A DNA stretch of 64,000 nt, taken from positions 388,114 through 452,113 of the forward strand of contig JAOAPE010000011.1 of the NCBI GenBank assembly GCA_025462725.1, read 5' to 3'. The stretch comes from Terriglobales bacterium. GTDB lineage: Bacteria > Acidobacteriota > Terriglobia > Terriglobales > Acidobacteriaceae. The notes beneath the pieces were generated by a model. The model did not search any database. It saw only the letters and a list, made by a program, of their open reading frames with translations, and was not told the origin of the DNA. The position numbers were made by a program, and so were the translations under genes. Below are positions 41,884-50,789 of this stretch, one piece after another; positions within the stretch are counted from its first letter, which is position 1, and the number at the start of each line of letters is the position of its first letter.

Positions 41884-42942
41884 TTACTTTATCTGCACCA
41901 ACTCTTCCGTCTCGTCCTTCACTCTGGGCGGCGCACTCGGAGGTGGCGCCTTCTTTTTCTTCTGCGGCGATTCCTGCGGCGCTCTCCAATGATCGATGTA
42001 CGAGATCTGATGGACACAAGACACCGTGCAATGTGGGGCGCAGAATTTCTCCTTCAAGAACTCCCGCCGGATGTCCTCAACCGAATAATTCAGCAGCGGC
42101 ACGCCCGGGATCCCGCGCTGTTGCGAGCACCAATGAACCAGCCCGTTCTCGCATATATATAGATAGCGCGCGCCTGACCGGCACCGCCAATCATTCGGCT
42201 TCCCGTAGGCGATGTTCTTCTGGAAGTGGTTGAACTGCGAGTAATTCTTCTTCTCGAACTTCATGATCTCTTCGTATACCGCGATTTCTTCATCGCGCAG
42301 CGGACGAAGCTGTCCATCGCCATCATGAATAATTCCGACTGTCGAGGTGAATCCCAATTCTATCGCGCGCTTGCTCACCACCAGCGCGTCCTGCGGATTA
42401 TGTATTCCTCCGCCCACCACGCTGTTGATGTTCACGTGGAATTCCGCGAACTCTGAGAGCAGCTGCAATTTCTTGTCCAGCACCTTAAGACTTTTCTTCG
42501 AGACATCATCCGGCATTACGTTATCAATGCTGATTTGCATGTGGTCGAGTCCGGCATCGTTCAACCGCTTGATGCGCTCTTCCACCAATAGATATCCATT
42601 CGTGATCATGCCGGCGATCGCGCCGTTCTTGCGAATCCGGCCGATCACATCGTCCAACTCCGGATGCAGCAGCGGTTCACCGCCACTGATAGTGATGATC
42701 GCCGTCCCCAGGCTGCCCAGCTTGTCGATGCGCTCGAACATCGTGTAGATCGGCACCGGCTTCGAGACGTCGTCATACTCGTTGCAATATGTACATGCGA
42801 GATTGCAGCGACGCATCGGGATTATGTGCGCCATCACCGGGTGATCAGTGGACGCGAGCGCCCTGCCGATCATCATCAGCTCGCGCGTGCGCCGATTGGC
42901 GATGCGTAAGCGGTGTCTTAAACTTGGGGCCAAGTGGGACAT
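41884..42942 (-). CDS. Radical SAM protein with Cys-rich C-terminus (352 aa)
   Basis: The CxxxCxxC motif (Cys46, Cys50, Cys53; [13 protein letters not shown]) binds the [4Fe-4S] cluster that cleaves [14 protein letters not shown] is the SAM-binding GGE box. The C-terminal part has six further Cys ([26 protein letters not shown]), which suggests an auxiliary SPASM-type cluster as in peptide- or sugar-modifying enzymes. The tail is Pro/Lys-rich. No precursor peptide or partner gene is adjacent, so the substrate is unknown. Confidence 0.8.
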   Translation of the reverse strand: MSHLAPSLRHRLRIANRRTRELMMIGRALASTDHPVMAHIIPMRRCNLACTYCNEYDDVSKPVPIYTMFERIDKLGSLGTAIITISGGEPLLHPELDDVIGRIRKNGAIAGMITNGYLLVEERIKRLNDAGLDHMQISIDNVMPDDVSKKSLKVLDKKLQLLSEFAEFHVNINSVVGGGIHNPQDALVVSKRAIELGFTSTVGIIHDGDGQLRPLRDEEIAVYEEIMKFEKKNYSQFNHFQKNIAYGKPNDWRCRSGARYLYICENGLVHWCSQQRGIPGVPLLNYSVEDIRREFLKEKFCAPHCTVSCVHQISYIDHWRAPQESPQKKKKAPPPSAPPRVKDETEELVQIK

Positions 42943-43079
42943 GGGTTAGTGTCTTTTATTACAACACAGGGCTACGCAAATTCACCGTACCGAGCAAGCG
43001 AGCGGCGAAAATCACAGGTTAAACGGCGCGGTTTAGGCGTTGCCCTGTTCCTTGAATGGCCACTGAGTACAATTCTGGG

Positions 43080-43454
43080 ATGGCTGCAAACATCAAGTTC
43101 CTCATCCCAATGGCCCACGTTGCTGACGTGCAGCGTTCCGTCGACTTCTACGCGCAGCTTGGATTCGAACCCCTTCATATCGGAAAAGATCCAGATGGAC
43201 ACTGCCCCTGGGCGCACATCCGGTCCGGCAACGCCCACCTGATGTTTTCGCGCGATCCCGAGTCAACCAAAGTGGAGAAAGAGAGCACAGTCGTCCTCTA
43301 CCTCTATGCCGATGACCTGATCAAACTTCGCGAAGAACTCGTCGCAAAAGAGGTAAAGGTTTCCGAAATCACTTACCCGTTTTACATGCCAAAGGGAGAA
43401 GTCTGCCTTCAAGACCCAGACGGGTACGTCATCCTCATCGGCCAATCCGATTAG
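43080..43454 (+). CDS. VOC / bleomycin-resistance-like protein (124 aa)
   Basis: A single VOC domain: FLIPMAHVADVQRSVDFYAQLGF opens the beta-alpha-beta unit and KGEVCLQDPDGYVILIGQ ends it. Glyoxalase-fold proteins of this size include lyases, drug-binding proteins and isomerases. ATG 43080 gives the family's start; the ribosome site is poor (GGG). It stands alone before the thiolase gene. Confidence 0.75.
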   Translation: MAANIKFLIPMAHVADVQRSVDFYAQLGFEPLHIGKDPDGHCPWAHIRSGNAHLMFSRDPESTKVEKESTVVLYLYADDLIKLREELVAKEVKVSEITYPFYMPKGEVCLQDPDGYVILIGQSD

Positions 43455-43620
43455 TTTCATCCCCAACGCGACCCACCTTTATAGTCCAGCCCAAGATTTT
43501 TGGTTTATCCGTCTTTAATTCTTCTTTTTATCCGAGGCTAAAGTTGCCTTTGCTTTTCGCATTCTCTGAGACGCTGGTAAACTAGAGAGTTCTCTTACTG
43601 CTCCCAAGGACCACATACAT

Positions 43621-44820
43621 ATGCTCAACCCTTCAGATATCGCTATCATCTCCGGCGCGCGCACTCCCATGGGCCGATACTGCGAAAAACTTCGCGACTT
43701 CACCGCCATGGAACTCGGCGCAATCGCCGGTGTCGAAGCCATCAACCGCTCCGGTATTGATCCCAAGGAATTCGATCACGTCGTCTTCGGCAACGCTCAG
43801 CAGACATCATCCGATTCGCACTACGGCGCCCGGCACGTCGGCCTCAAAGCGGGACTTCCCATTGAAACACCGGCACTCACCGTAAACCGCCTCTGCGGTT
43901 CCGGCATGCAATCCATCGTCAACTCCGCGCAGATGATCCAACTCGGCGAAGCCAAGACCGTACTCGCCGGCGGAATGGAATCCATGTCGCAAGCGCCATT
44001 CGTCGTTCGCGGCGCGCGCTGGGGCATTGGTTTGGGTCAGGGCAAACTCGAAGACGCGCTCATGCAAGGACTCCTCGATCCGCAATGCGGCCTCTACATG
44101 GCGCAGACCGCGGAAGAGTATTCGCGACAGCAGGGAATCAATCGCCAAACAATGGACGAGTTCTCGCTCCTCTCGCAGAAGCGAGCCGCCGATGCACAAA
44201 CTTCGTGCCGACTCAGTGAAGAGATCACGCCCGTCGCGCTTAAAGATCGCAAAGGAAAACCGACCGGAGAGATGTTCGAAAAAGATGATCACCTCCGTCC
44301 GCAGACCACACTCGAAGGACTCGCAAAGCTTCCGCCCGCTTTCGGCAAAGACGGAATGGTTACCGCCGGAAACGCCAGCGGTATCGTTGACGGCGGCGCA
44401 GCAGTCGTTGTCAGCTCAATGCAAGACGCCGAAAAGCGCGGCATCAACCCGCTCGGACGCATCGTCAACTGGGGCATTGCCGGAGTCGATCCCCGGATCA
44501 TGGGAAGCGGCCCGGTGCCGGCAACTCACGCAGCACTGAAGCGCGCCGGACTTAAACTGGACGACATCGACTTGATCGAGGTGAACGAGGCCTTCGCCGG
44601 ACAATATCTCGCGGTAGAAAAGGAATTGGGCTTTGACCGCGAAAAGGCCAACGTGAATGGCGGTGCCATTGCCCTAGGACATCCCTTGGGTGCAACTGGA
44701 ACTCGCTTGGTCATCACGTTGCTCTACGAACTCAAGCGCCGGAAGAAAAAGTACGGACTGGCGACGGCTTGTATCGGTGGTGGGCAGGGTATTGCTGTCA
44801 TCGTTGAAAGTTTGGGTTAG
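43621..44820 (+). CDS. Acetyl-CoA acetyltransferase / thiolase (399 aa)
   Basis: A complete thiolase: active Cys92 (NRLCGSGMQS), His354 (GGAIALGHPLGATG) and Cys384 (ATACIGGGQG). It condenses two acetyl-CoA or cleaves 3-ketoacyl-CoA. A 3-hydroxyacyl-CoA dehydrogenase and an enoyl-CoA hydratase follow on the same strand, so these three steps together form a C4 acyl-CoA route (beta-oxidation or its reversal). Preceded by AAGGA. Between it and the dehydrogenase lies a broken GIY-YIG gene. Confidence 0.92.
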   Translation: MLNPSDIAIISGARTPMGRYCEKLRDFTAMELGAIAGVEAINRSGIDPKEFDHVVFGNAQQTSSDSHYGARHVGLKAGLPIETPALTVNRLCGSGMQSIVNSAQMIQLGEAKTVLAGGMESMSQAPFVVRGARWGIGLGQGKLEDALMQGLLDPQCGLYMAQTAEEYSRQQGINRQTMDEFSLLSQKRAADAQTSCRLSEEITPVALKDRKGKPTGEMFEKDDHLRPQTTLEGLAKLPPAFGKDGMVTAGNASGIVDGGAAVVVSSMQDAEKRGINPLGRIVNWGIAGVDPRIMGSGPVPATHAALKRAGLKLDDIDLIEVNEAFAGQYLAVEKELGFDREKANVNGGAIALGHPLGATGTRLVITLLYELKRRKKKYGLATACIGGGQGIAVIVESLG

Positions 44821-44827
44821 CTATCTA

Positions 44828-44946
44828 TAAACACATCCCGAACGGGAGCGTAGGGACCGGAGGGAGAATTATGAATACGAAGAAAGCGGCTTTCTAAACA
44901 CATCCCGAACGCGCAGCGGGGGGATAGTTATGAGTACCGAGGCGAG
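44828..44946. repeat. Paired intergenic repeat
   Basis: Two copies of TAAACACATCCCGAACG (starting at 44828 and about 44897) are each followed by a similar but diverged GC-rich stretch (GGGAGCGTAGGG / CGCAGCGGGGGG) and a TATGAxTACGA segment. The pair is a direct duplication of a dispersed intergenic repeat rather than a gene. Function unknown. Confidence 0.45.
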
Positions 44947-44966
44947 TGGTTATAACCAGGTACTAA

Positions 44967-45249
44967 TATGTCTATATCCTGTCCAGTCTCGCGGGAAAAC
45001 TCTACGTCGGCCTCACTGATAACCTTTCTCACGTATGCAACAGTACCTAGCTGGAAGGTTCGACGGTTTCACAAAGAAGCACAGCATCACCGCTTGATGT
45101 ACTTCGAAACGTTTACTGATCCAAAAGCAGCCGCACTACGGGAAGTACAAGTGAAGGAGTATCGTCGAGAAAAGAAACTCGAACTCTTCGCCGAAAGCAA
45201 TCCGAAGTGGCAGGATTCAAGCAAAGATTTGTATTCTCTAAAGAGCTAA
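44967..45249 (+). pseudogene. GIY-YIG endonuclease-like gene with two frameshifts
   Basis: Three frames give the pieces of one GIY-YIG domain: YVYILSSLAGKLYVGLTDNL (44967 onward), MQQYLAGRFDGFTKKHS (45035 onward) and HRLMYFETFTDP...REVQVKEYRREKKLELF (to 45249). The first missing base is near 45033, the second near 45089. The N-terminus also begins right after a stop codon. The order and content match small UPF0213-type GIY-YIG proteins. It may be truly decayed, since two indels and a missing start occur in one short gene. Confidence 0.7.
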
Positions 45250-45261
45250 AAGGAACGATAA

Positions 45262-46155
45262 ATGGCAATCAAAAAAGTTGGTGTACTCGGTTGTGGACTC
45301 ATGGGCTCGGGCATCGCGCAAGTCTCCGCCATGGCCGGCTATGACGTGGTCGTGCTCGAAGCCGAACAGAAAGCCATCGACAAAGGATTCTCAGGCATCG
45401 AGAAATCCCTCGGCAAACTTTCTGAGAAGCCCGTCGAAAAAGGCGGCATCACCGCCCAACAAAAGGACGCAGCGCGCGCACGCCTCAAGGGCACGCTCAA
45501 CAAACAAGACCTCGCCGATTGCGACATCATCATCGAAGCCATCATCGAGAACGTCGACATCAAGAAGACCATGTACGCCGACCTCGACGGCATCGTAAAG
45601 AAGGACTGCATTTTCGCCACTAATACCTCTTCCATCTCGGTCACCGAGTTGATGGCCGCCACCAAACGTCCCGAACGATTCATCGGACTCCATTTCTTCA
45701 ATCCCGTTCCGCTGATGAAACTTGTGGAAGTCGTGCGCACCATTGCTACCGCGCCCGATGTCTTCGAGACCGCCGTCGAATTCGGCAAGAGCGTTGGCAA
45801 AGTCCCCGTCCGCACCTCTGACAAGACTGGATTCATAGTCAACCGCCTTCTGGTTCCGTATCTGCTCGACGCAATTCGAGCCTACGAAGAAGGTATCGGC
45901 TCCATCAGCGATATAGACAACGCAATGAAACTCGGTTGCGGATACCCCATGGGCCCATTCACGCTCCTCGACTTCGTTGGCCTTGACACCACCTACTACA
46001 TCACCCACGTCATGTTCGACGAATTCAAGGAACGCCGTTTCGCCTCACCTGCGCTGCTGAAACGCATGGTCCTGGCTGGTTGGTATGGACGGAAATCGGG
46101 AAACGGTTTCTACAATTACGCCGATCCGAATAGCCCGAAAGAGAATCGTTTCTGA
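45262..46155 (+). CDS. 3-hydroxybutyryl-CoA dehydrogenase (297 aa)
   Basis: An N-terminal Rossmann domain with GxGxxG at residues 10-15 (GVLGCGLMGSG) binds NAD, and His144 in IGLHFFNPVP is catalytic; the C-terminal helical domain has GFIVNRLLVPYL. It oxidises L-3-hydroxyacyl-CoA reversibly; the length of about 290 marks the single-domain butyryl-type enzyme. It has AAGGA upstream, lies within the acyl-CoA cluster and is followed by the enoyl-CoA hydratase. Confidence 0.93.
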   Translation: MAIKKVGVLGCGLMGSGIAQVSAMAGYDVVVLEAEQKAIDKGFSGIEKSLGKLSEKPVEKGGITAQQKDAARARLKGTLNKQDLADCDIIIEAIIENVDIKKTMYADLDGIVKKDCIFATNTSSISVTELMAATKRPERFIGLHFFNPVPLMKLVEVVRTIATAPDVFETAVEFGKSVGKVPVRTSDKTGFIVNRLLVPYLLDAIRAYEEGIGSISDIDNAMKLGCGYPMGPFTLLDFVGLDTTYYITHVMFDEFKERRFASPALLKRMVLAGWYGRKSGNGFYNYADPNSPKENRF

Positions 46156-46165
46156 TTCTAGAATT

Positions 46166-46258
46166 GGTCTGGTTTTCTCTGTGTCTCCGTGTCTCTGTGG
46201 TGAAATGGTTTTAGTTCTAATCTGCGTTTATCCGCGTTAATCTGCGGCCAAAGGTTTC
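46166..46258. repeat. Intergenic repeat (TCTCTGTGGTGAAA and ATCTGCGTTTATCCGC types)
   Basis: The stretch holds two known acidobacterial intergenic motifs side by side: a CTGTGTCTCCGTGTCTCTGTGG run and TAATCTGCGTTTATCCGCG. Related pieces occur at about 36238-36252 and, inverted, at 50654-50780. These are dispersed repeats, not genes. Confidence 0.5.
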
Positions 46259-46259
46259 T

Positions 46260-47042
46260 ATGAACTTCCAAAATCTGAAATACGAATCCCGCAACCACAT
46301 CGCCTACGTCACCATTAACCGTCCTGAGAAGCTCAACGCTCTCAACATGGCTGTCATGGAGGAGCTCCGCACGGCGTTCACCGCGATTAAGGCTGACGCC
46401 GACATCCGCGTCGCCATCCTTACCGGTTCCGGCGAAAAAGCCTTCGTCGCAGGTGCCGACATCGGCGAGCTCAGTAAGCACAACACCGTCTCCGCCAAGG
46501 AGTACACGCACGTTGGACAATCCGTTCTCGACCTCATTGAGAACCTCGGCAAGCCCGTGATCGCCTGCGTGAACGGATTCGCACTCGGCGGGGGATGCGA
46601 ACTCGCGATGGCTTGCACCATGCGCATCGCTTCAGAGAACGCCAAGCTCGGACAGCCCGAAGTAAAACTCGGCATCATGGCCGGATACGGCGGCACGCAA
46701 CGACTTCCGCGCCTTGTCGGCAAAGGACGCGCCATGCAGATCCTACTCACCGCCGACACCATCAGCGCCACTGAAGCTCATCGCATCGGACTCGTAAATG
46801 AAGTCGTCCCGCAAGGCGACCTCATCAAGCGGGCGGAGGAGATTGCGGCCAAGATCATCTCCAACGCGCCACTAGCCATTCAATTCACCATGGAAGCCGT
46901 CAATCACGGCATGGACATGGCATTGCGCGAAGGTCTCTATCTCGAAGCCACATTATTCGGAGTCTGCTGCGCAACCGAAGACAAGAACGAAGGCACAAAA
47001 GCATTTTTGGAAAAACGAGCCGCAAACTTCACAGGCAAGTAA
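46260..47042 (+). CDS. Enoyl-CoA hydratase (260 aa)
   Basis: A crotonase-fold enzyme: oxyanion-hole segments AFVAGADIGEL and GFALGGGCELAM, catalytic Glu114 and Glu134 (GQPEVKLGIM). Hydrates trans-2-enoyl-CoA to L-3-hydroxyacyl-CoA, the reaction between the dehydrogenase and an acyl-CoA dehydrogenase not found here. Normal length. No ribosome site is obvious before ATG 46260. It is followed one base later by the VOC-lumazine synthase gene. Confidence 0.92.
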   Translation: MNFQNLKYESRNHIAYVTINRPEKLNALNMAVMEELRTAFTAIKADADIRVAILTGSGEKAFVAGADIGELSKHNTVSAKEYTHVGQSVLDLIENLGKPVIACVNGFALGGGCELAMACTMRIASENAKLGQPEVKLGIMAGYGGTQRLPRLVGKGRAMQILLTADTISATEAHRIGLVNEVVPQGDLIKRAEEIAAKIISNAPLAIQFTMEAVNHGMDMALREGLYLEATLFGVCCATEDKNEGTKAFLEKRAANFTGK

Positions 47043-47043
47043 C

Positions 47044-47913
47044 GTGATCAAATCCATCACCACCGTTCGCCTCACCAAATCGAAAGACTTCGAAAGGCTT
47101 TCTGCGCTATTCGATACTCTCGGATTCGAACGCGGACACGGGTGGAAGGATGGACAAAGCCGCGGCGCACCGTTCCTTGCTCCCGTTGGCAGCATCGAGT
47201 TCGTGGATGGCAAGACTCCCGCAGAAGGCGACCTGCTCGTCGAAGTCTCTGATCTTGAAAATGCGCACGCACTAACGAAGAAATCGAAGATCGCGAACAT
47301 CAGCGGGATCAAACCCACTCACTGGAAATCGCGCTACTTCACTGTCGAGATCAACACCGCCAAACTGACCTTCTGGTCCTTCGACGCGTCAGGAAAATCC
47401 GCATACCCCTCAACCGAAGGCGACCTCACCGTTACTGACGCGCGCTTTGCGATTGTTGTCAGCCGATTTAACCAGTTCATTACCGACCGGCTTCTTCAAG
47501 GGGCGCTCGACGCACTGCGTCGCAGCGGCACCAAAGACGCCGACATCGAGATTGTCCGCGTCCCCGGAGCCTTCGAAGTCCCAATTGCTGCTCGCAAGCT
47601 TGCATTCACGAAAAAATTTGACGCCGTGATCTGCCTCGGACTCTTAATGCGCGGCGAAACTTCAAACTATGAACACATTTCCGACGAAGTCGCCCGTGGC
47701 ATTGGCCAAGCGGCACTGGAATCAGGAGTTCCTTGCACTTACGGCGTTCTCACCTGCGACACGCTCGAACAAGCCATCGATCGTGCTGGTCTGAAATCCG
47801 GCAACAAAGGATTCGAAGCCGCGATCAGCGCCGTCGAGATGGTTTCGCTCTCACGCAAATTGCTATCGAAGAAATCATCCCGAACTTCCGTCAAGAAAAA
47901 ATCTAAAAGATGA
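47044..47913 (+). CDS. Lumazine synthase with N-terminal VOC-like domain (289 aa)
   Basis: Residues 1-115 look like a VOC/glyoxalase-type half (KSITTVRLTKSKDFERLSALFDTLGF). Residues 130-285 are a 6,7-dimethyl-8-ribityllumazine synthase, which makes the last riboflavin precursor (FAIVVSRFNQFITDRLL, VPGAFEVPIAARKLA, GVLTCDTLEQA). The usual catalytic His of the RGxTxH motif is replaced by Asn208 (MRGETSNYEH). GTG 47044 is the start. nusB follows, as is usual after ribH. The fusion and the changed residue are the unusual points; activity is uncertain. Confidence 0.8.
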   Translation: MIKSITTVRLTKSKDFERLSALFDTLGFERGHGWKDGQSRGAPFLAPVGSIEFVDGKTPAEGDLLVEVSDLENAHALTKKSKIANISGIKPTHWKSRYFTVEINTAKLTFWSFDASGKSAYPSTEGDLTVTDARFAIVVSRFNQFITDRLLQGALDALRRSGTKDADIEIVRVPGAFEVPIAARKLAFTKKFDAVICLGLLMRGETSNYEHISDEVARGIGQAALESGVPCTYGVLTCDTLEQAIDRAGLKSGNKGFEAAISAVEMVSLSRKLLSKKSSRTSVKKKSKR

Positions 47914-47968
47914 CTCTGTTCCTGCACTTTGCATTTCGTGTTACAACTGATTACTAGCCACTGCTCTT

Positions 47969-48388
47969 ATGGGTACCCGCCGAAAATCCCGCGAAATGGT
48001 TTTACAGATGCTCTTCCAGGCTGATATGGGAAAGCAGACGCCCGAACAAGTGCGCAAGACCTTCTGGGCTGAAAGAAAAGATGTGGACGAGAGCACTCGT
48101 GGCTTTGCCGACGATATTTTCCGCATCGCCACTGACACGACCCAGACACATCCTGCAGACATCGACAGCATGATCCAAAAGCACGCCGCAAACTGGCGAC
48201 TGGAGCGCATGGCTGCTGTCGACCGGAATCTCCTCCGCGCCGCCGTCGCCGAGATGGTTGGCTTCCCGCAAACCCCGCGCCCCGTGGTCATCAACGAGTC
48301 ACTCGAGATCGCCCGCAAGTTCTCTTCGCCTGAATCTGTCAATTTTATCAATGGGGTCCTCGACAGCATCGCCAAAGAACTTGTGTAG
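47969..48388 (+). CDS. nusB: Transcription antitermination protein NusB (139 aa)
   Basis: A NusB of standard length: SREMVLQMLFQADMG at the start, and ERMAAVDRNLLRAAVAEMVG and VVINESLEIARKFSSPESVNFINGVLD at the end. NusB with NusE (S10) binds boxA of rRNA operons and prevents early termination. The order ribH-nusB is conserved in many bacteria. It is followed by a strong terminator at 48417-48445. Confidence 0.95.
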   Translation: MGTRRKSREMVLQMLFQADMGKQTPEQVRKTFWAERKDVDESTRGFADDIFRIATDTTQTHPADIDSMIQKHAANWRLERMAAVDRNLLRAAVAEMVGFPQTPRPVVINESLEIARKFSSPESVNFINGVLDSIAKELV

Positions 48389-48416
48389 TGCCAGTTATCA
48401 GCATGCCAATGGAAAA

Positions 48417-48445
48417 GGCCCTCGCTTCCGCGAGGGCCTTTTTTT
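48417..48445 (+). terminator. Strong intrinsic terminator after nusB
   Basis: A perfect nine-base stem (GGCCCTCGC / GCGAGGGCC) with a four-base loop and seven T. It also stops before the convergent lipoprotein gene. Confidence 0.9.
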
Positions 48446-48469
48446 GTCCCACGTGGAATACCGTGGAAT

Positions 48470-50512
48470 TTATTTAGGGCGGACGGCCACGAAGTCTGGC
48501 GAGACTGTCGCGCCGTTTACATCCTTCAAACTTACTGCGATCTGTTGCGCGTCAGTGTTGGTGGTGAGGTCGATACGATGGACATCATTCCTACCCAGGG
48601 CGCCGACGTAAAGTTGCAAGCCATCGAGGGTAGCGCCGCCGGTGGTGGTGGAGGTGCCGCCATTCAGCAAAGGTATCGCGGAAGTGGTTGCGGTGGCAGT
48701 GCTGTATGCCATCACGTTGCTGGTGTTGTTGGTGACGAAAGCGCGAGTGCCGCCGGAGGTGATTATCAACTGCTTTGGGGTTGCAATCGCGGACGGAAAT
48801 GCTTTCGTTGTTAGCGCGTTCGTTGCAGTGACGGGGCAAGCGGAATTTGCAGGTAGTGCGATGTTGGAGACAGTGACGTCGTAAATGTTGTTGGTGTCGA
48901 CGCCGAGGACGTGTGTGGAATCGAAGGTGGATCCGATCAGTAACGGCGTGGCACCAACGATGACAGGATTCGCGAGAACGCTGTTATTGCAGGTGGCGCG
49001 CGCAGTGATCGTGTTTGCGGTGCCGCCGGCGAGATACGCGAGCGATCCCTGCGTCAACATGGTCACGTCGTTCGCCGGAGCACTGAGCGTGATGGTTTGG
49101 AATGGAACGACGGCGCTGTAGACGGCCAAGGTCGCGCTGGTCTTGCTGACGAGATAAAGCTTCAGGCTGTCGGCAGAGAAGCTGGCGGCGCTGGAAACAG
49201 TGCTGATACCAAGGGTCACAAATGTACTGGTCGTCGCGTCCACAACGTAGGTTTTTGGCGGAGTCGCTGTTTGATCGGCAACGACGACTTTCTTTCCATC
49301 GGGAGAGACGGCAAGGACTTTTCCCGGAGTAGCCACGACGGTGCCAGTCACATTGGTACTTGCATTCAAGGGTATGAGGCCCTGATCGGTGCCTAGGTAC
49401 GCGGTGTCGCCCGCGGGATTGAAGAGCATTGAATTGATGGTGGGCTGCACGCTGTTGACCTGGGCGATGGCAATAGCAGTGCCGACAGTGTTCGTCGTGG
49501 TGTCAATGGGTACGATGGAGTTCGCAGTCGCGCCGGTGACATACACCGTTGAAGACGACGAGCCGCTAACAGTAACCGGCACGAGATTACTGAAGACGGC
49601 GAAGCTAGCAGCCGCGCCACCGTTGCAAGTGGGCGGTGAGCAGCTAGCCACAATGCCGGTGCTGCCGGCGGAAACAGTGCTGACTAATCCCGCCGAACTG
49701 GAAGATGCGACGATCGGTTGCGAACTGGAATAGGTAAGAGCAAGTCCGGTGATGACGTTTCCGGCGGTGTCAGTCACCACAGGCGTCAGTTGCTGCGACG
49801 CTCCGGAAGCGCTGGTGACGGTTGTGGGAGTAAGAGCGATAGACGACGGCGGACAAGCGATGAATGTGGCAGGCAGCGAGAAGACGCCGTTGATAGCGGA
49901 ACTTATGGTCGCGCTGCCGGGCAGTTTCGAAGTAGCAATCCCCGTCGCGGCATCGATGGTAGCAATCGTGCTATCAGAGCTGGAGAAACTGAAGGTGCCA
50001 GCTGAGGCGGTAATGTCAACATTGTTGGCGTCGAACGCATGTGCGGTGAATTGCTGCGTAAGATTTTGTGAGACACAGGCCCCGGAACTGGTGAGTGTGA
50101 CGCGGCTGATGCGGTTATGCACAGCGACGGGAACCGTCGCGGATAGCGTACCTGCAGTCACAGTAATGGTGGCGCTAGGAACGGAAGTAAAAGTCGGATC
50201 CGGCGTGCAGACTGTGGGAGTAGTGAGCGAATTCCATGTGCCAGCGCAGACGAATCCGGCAGCGGTGACCTGGACGTTGGGACTGCTCGAAGCATACACC
50301 GGTGTCGGGGTAAAGACTTGCACACCGTTGGCGTCGGTCATGGTGGGGGTGAGCTGCACGAACTGGCCGAAGTTCAGAGACAGATTTGCAGGGCTGATGG
50401 TGATGGTAGGAGTGGCGGGTGTGGTGCCGGTGCTGCTACCGCCGCCGCATGCGGTAAAAGACAATCCGATGATGAATACAAGAGTGAAGCAGATGATAGC
50501 CGAGCGCCGCAT
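48470..50512 (-). CDS. Lipoprotein with Ig-like domains and beta-propeller (680 aa)
   Basis: The signal ends in a lipobox (GLSFTACGGG), so the Cys would be lipid-modified. Residues 35-330 are bacterial Ig-like (Big2-type) repeats rich in Ser, Thr and Val; residues 330-680 are a beta-propeller of short repeats (SPDGKKVVVAD, GGTRAFVTNN). Large surface proteins of this type occur in many copies in acidobacteria and probably bind glycans or mediate attachment. The composition (Thr/Ser/Val) is quite unlike its neighbours. It converges with nusB. Confidence 0.75.
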   Translation of the reverse strand: MRRSAIICFTLVFIIGLSFTACGGGSSTGTTPATPTITISPANLSLNFGQFVQLTPTMTDANGVQVFTPTPVYASSSPNVQVTAAGFVCAGTWNSLTTPTVCTPDPTFTSVPSATITVTAGTLSATVPVAVHNRISRVTLTSSGACVSQNLTQQFTAHAFDANNVDITASAGTFSFSSSDSTIATIDAATGIATSKLPGSATISSAINGVFSLPATFIACPPSSIALTPTTVTSASGASQQLTPVVTDTAGNVITGLALTYSSSQPIVASSSSAGLVSTVSAGSTGIVASCSPPTCNGGAAASFAVFSNLVPVTVSGSSSSTVYVTGATANSIVPIDTTTNTVGTAIAIAQVNSVQPTINSMLFNPAGDTAYLGTDQGLIPLNASTNVTGTVVATPGKVLAVSPDGKKVVVADQTATPPKTYVVDATTSTFVTLGISTVSSAASFSADSLKLYLVSKTSATLAVYSAVVPFQTITLSAPANDVTMLTQGSLAYLAGGTANTITARATCNNSVLANPVIVGATPLLIGSTFDSTHVLGVDTNNIYDVTVSNIALPANSACPVTATNALTTKAFPSAIATPKQLIITSGGTRAFVTNNTSNVMAYSTATATTSAIPLLNGGTSTTTGGATLDGLQLYVGALGRNDVHRIDLTTNTDAQQIAVSLKDVNGATVSPDFVAVRPK

Positions 50513-50789
50513 GAACGATTAAGCCTAGTAATCCGCCACTCCGGTAAGGAGTGAGAGAGACCTTTCCCGATTGTGAATACGAAGCTATGAGTTTAGAACC
50601 AGCGGGTGTATTCGGCAAGTTGAGTAAGGCCTTAACACGGCTAAAAGCTGCTTAACCACAGAGAGCACCGAGGGCACAGAGTAGTCAAAAGCGAAATTTA
50701 ACCGCGGATCAGGGAAGGATTAGGAAGATAAAACCCAGAAGAACCTGGCCGCAGATAAATGCGGACCACAAACCGCCGATGGTGAGACG
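50513..50789. other. Intergenic region with inverted repeat remnants
   Basis: No gene. From 50654 onward it contains AACCACAGAGAGCACCGAGGGCACAGAG and, further on, CCGCAGATAAATGCGGACC, which are inverse forms of the repeats at 46166-46258. It is a site where two such intergenic repeats lie close together. Confidence 0.5.

Noticed and set aside
49749..50522. Plus-strand open frame of 257 codons opposite the lipoprotein
   Set aside because: The minus-strand frame has a signal peptide, lipobox and Ig-like repeats; the plus frame has no family features.
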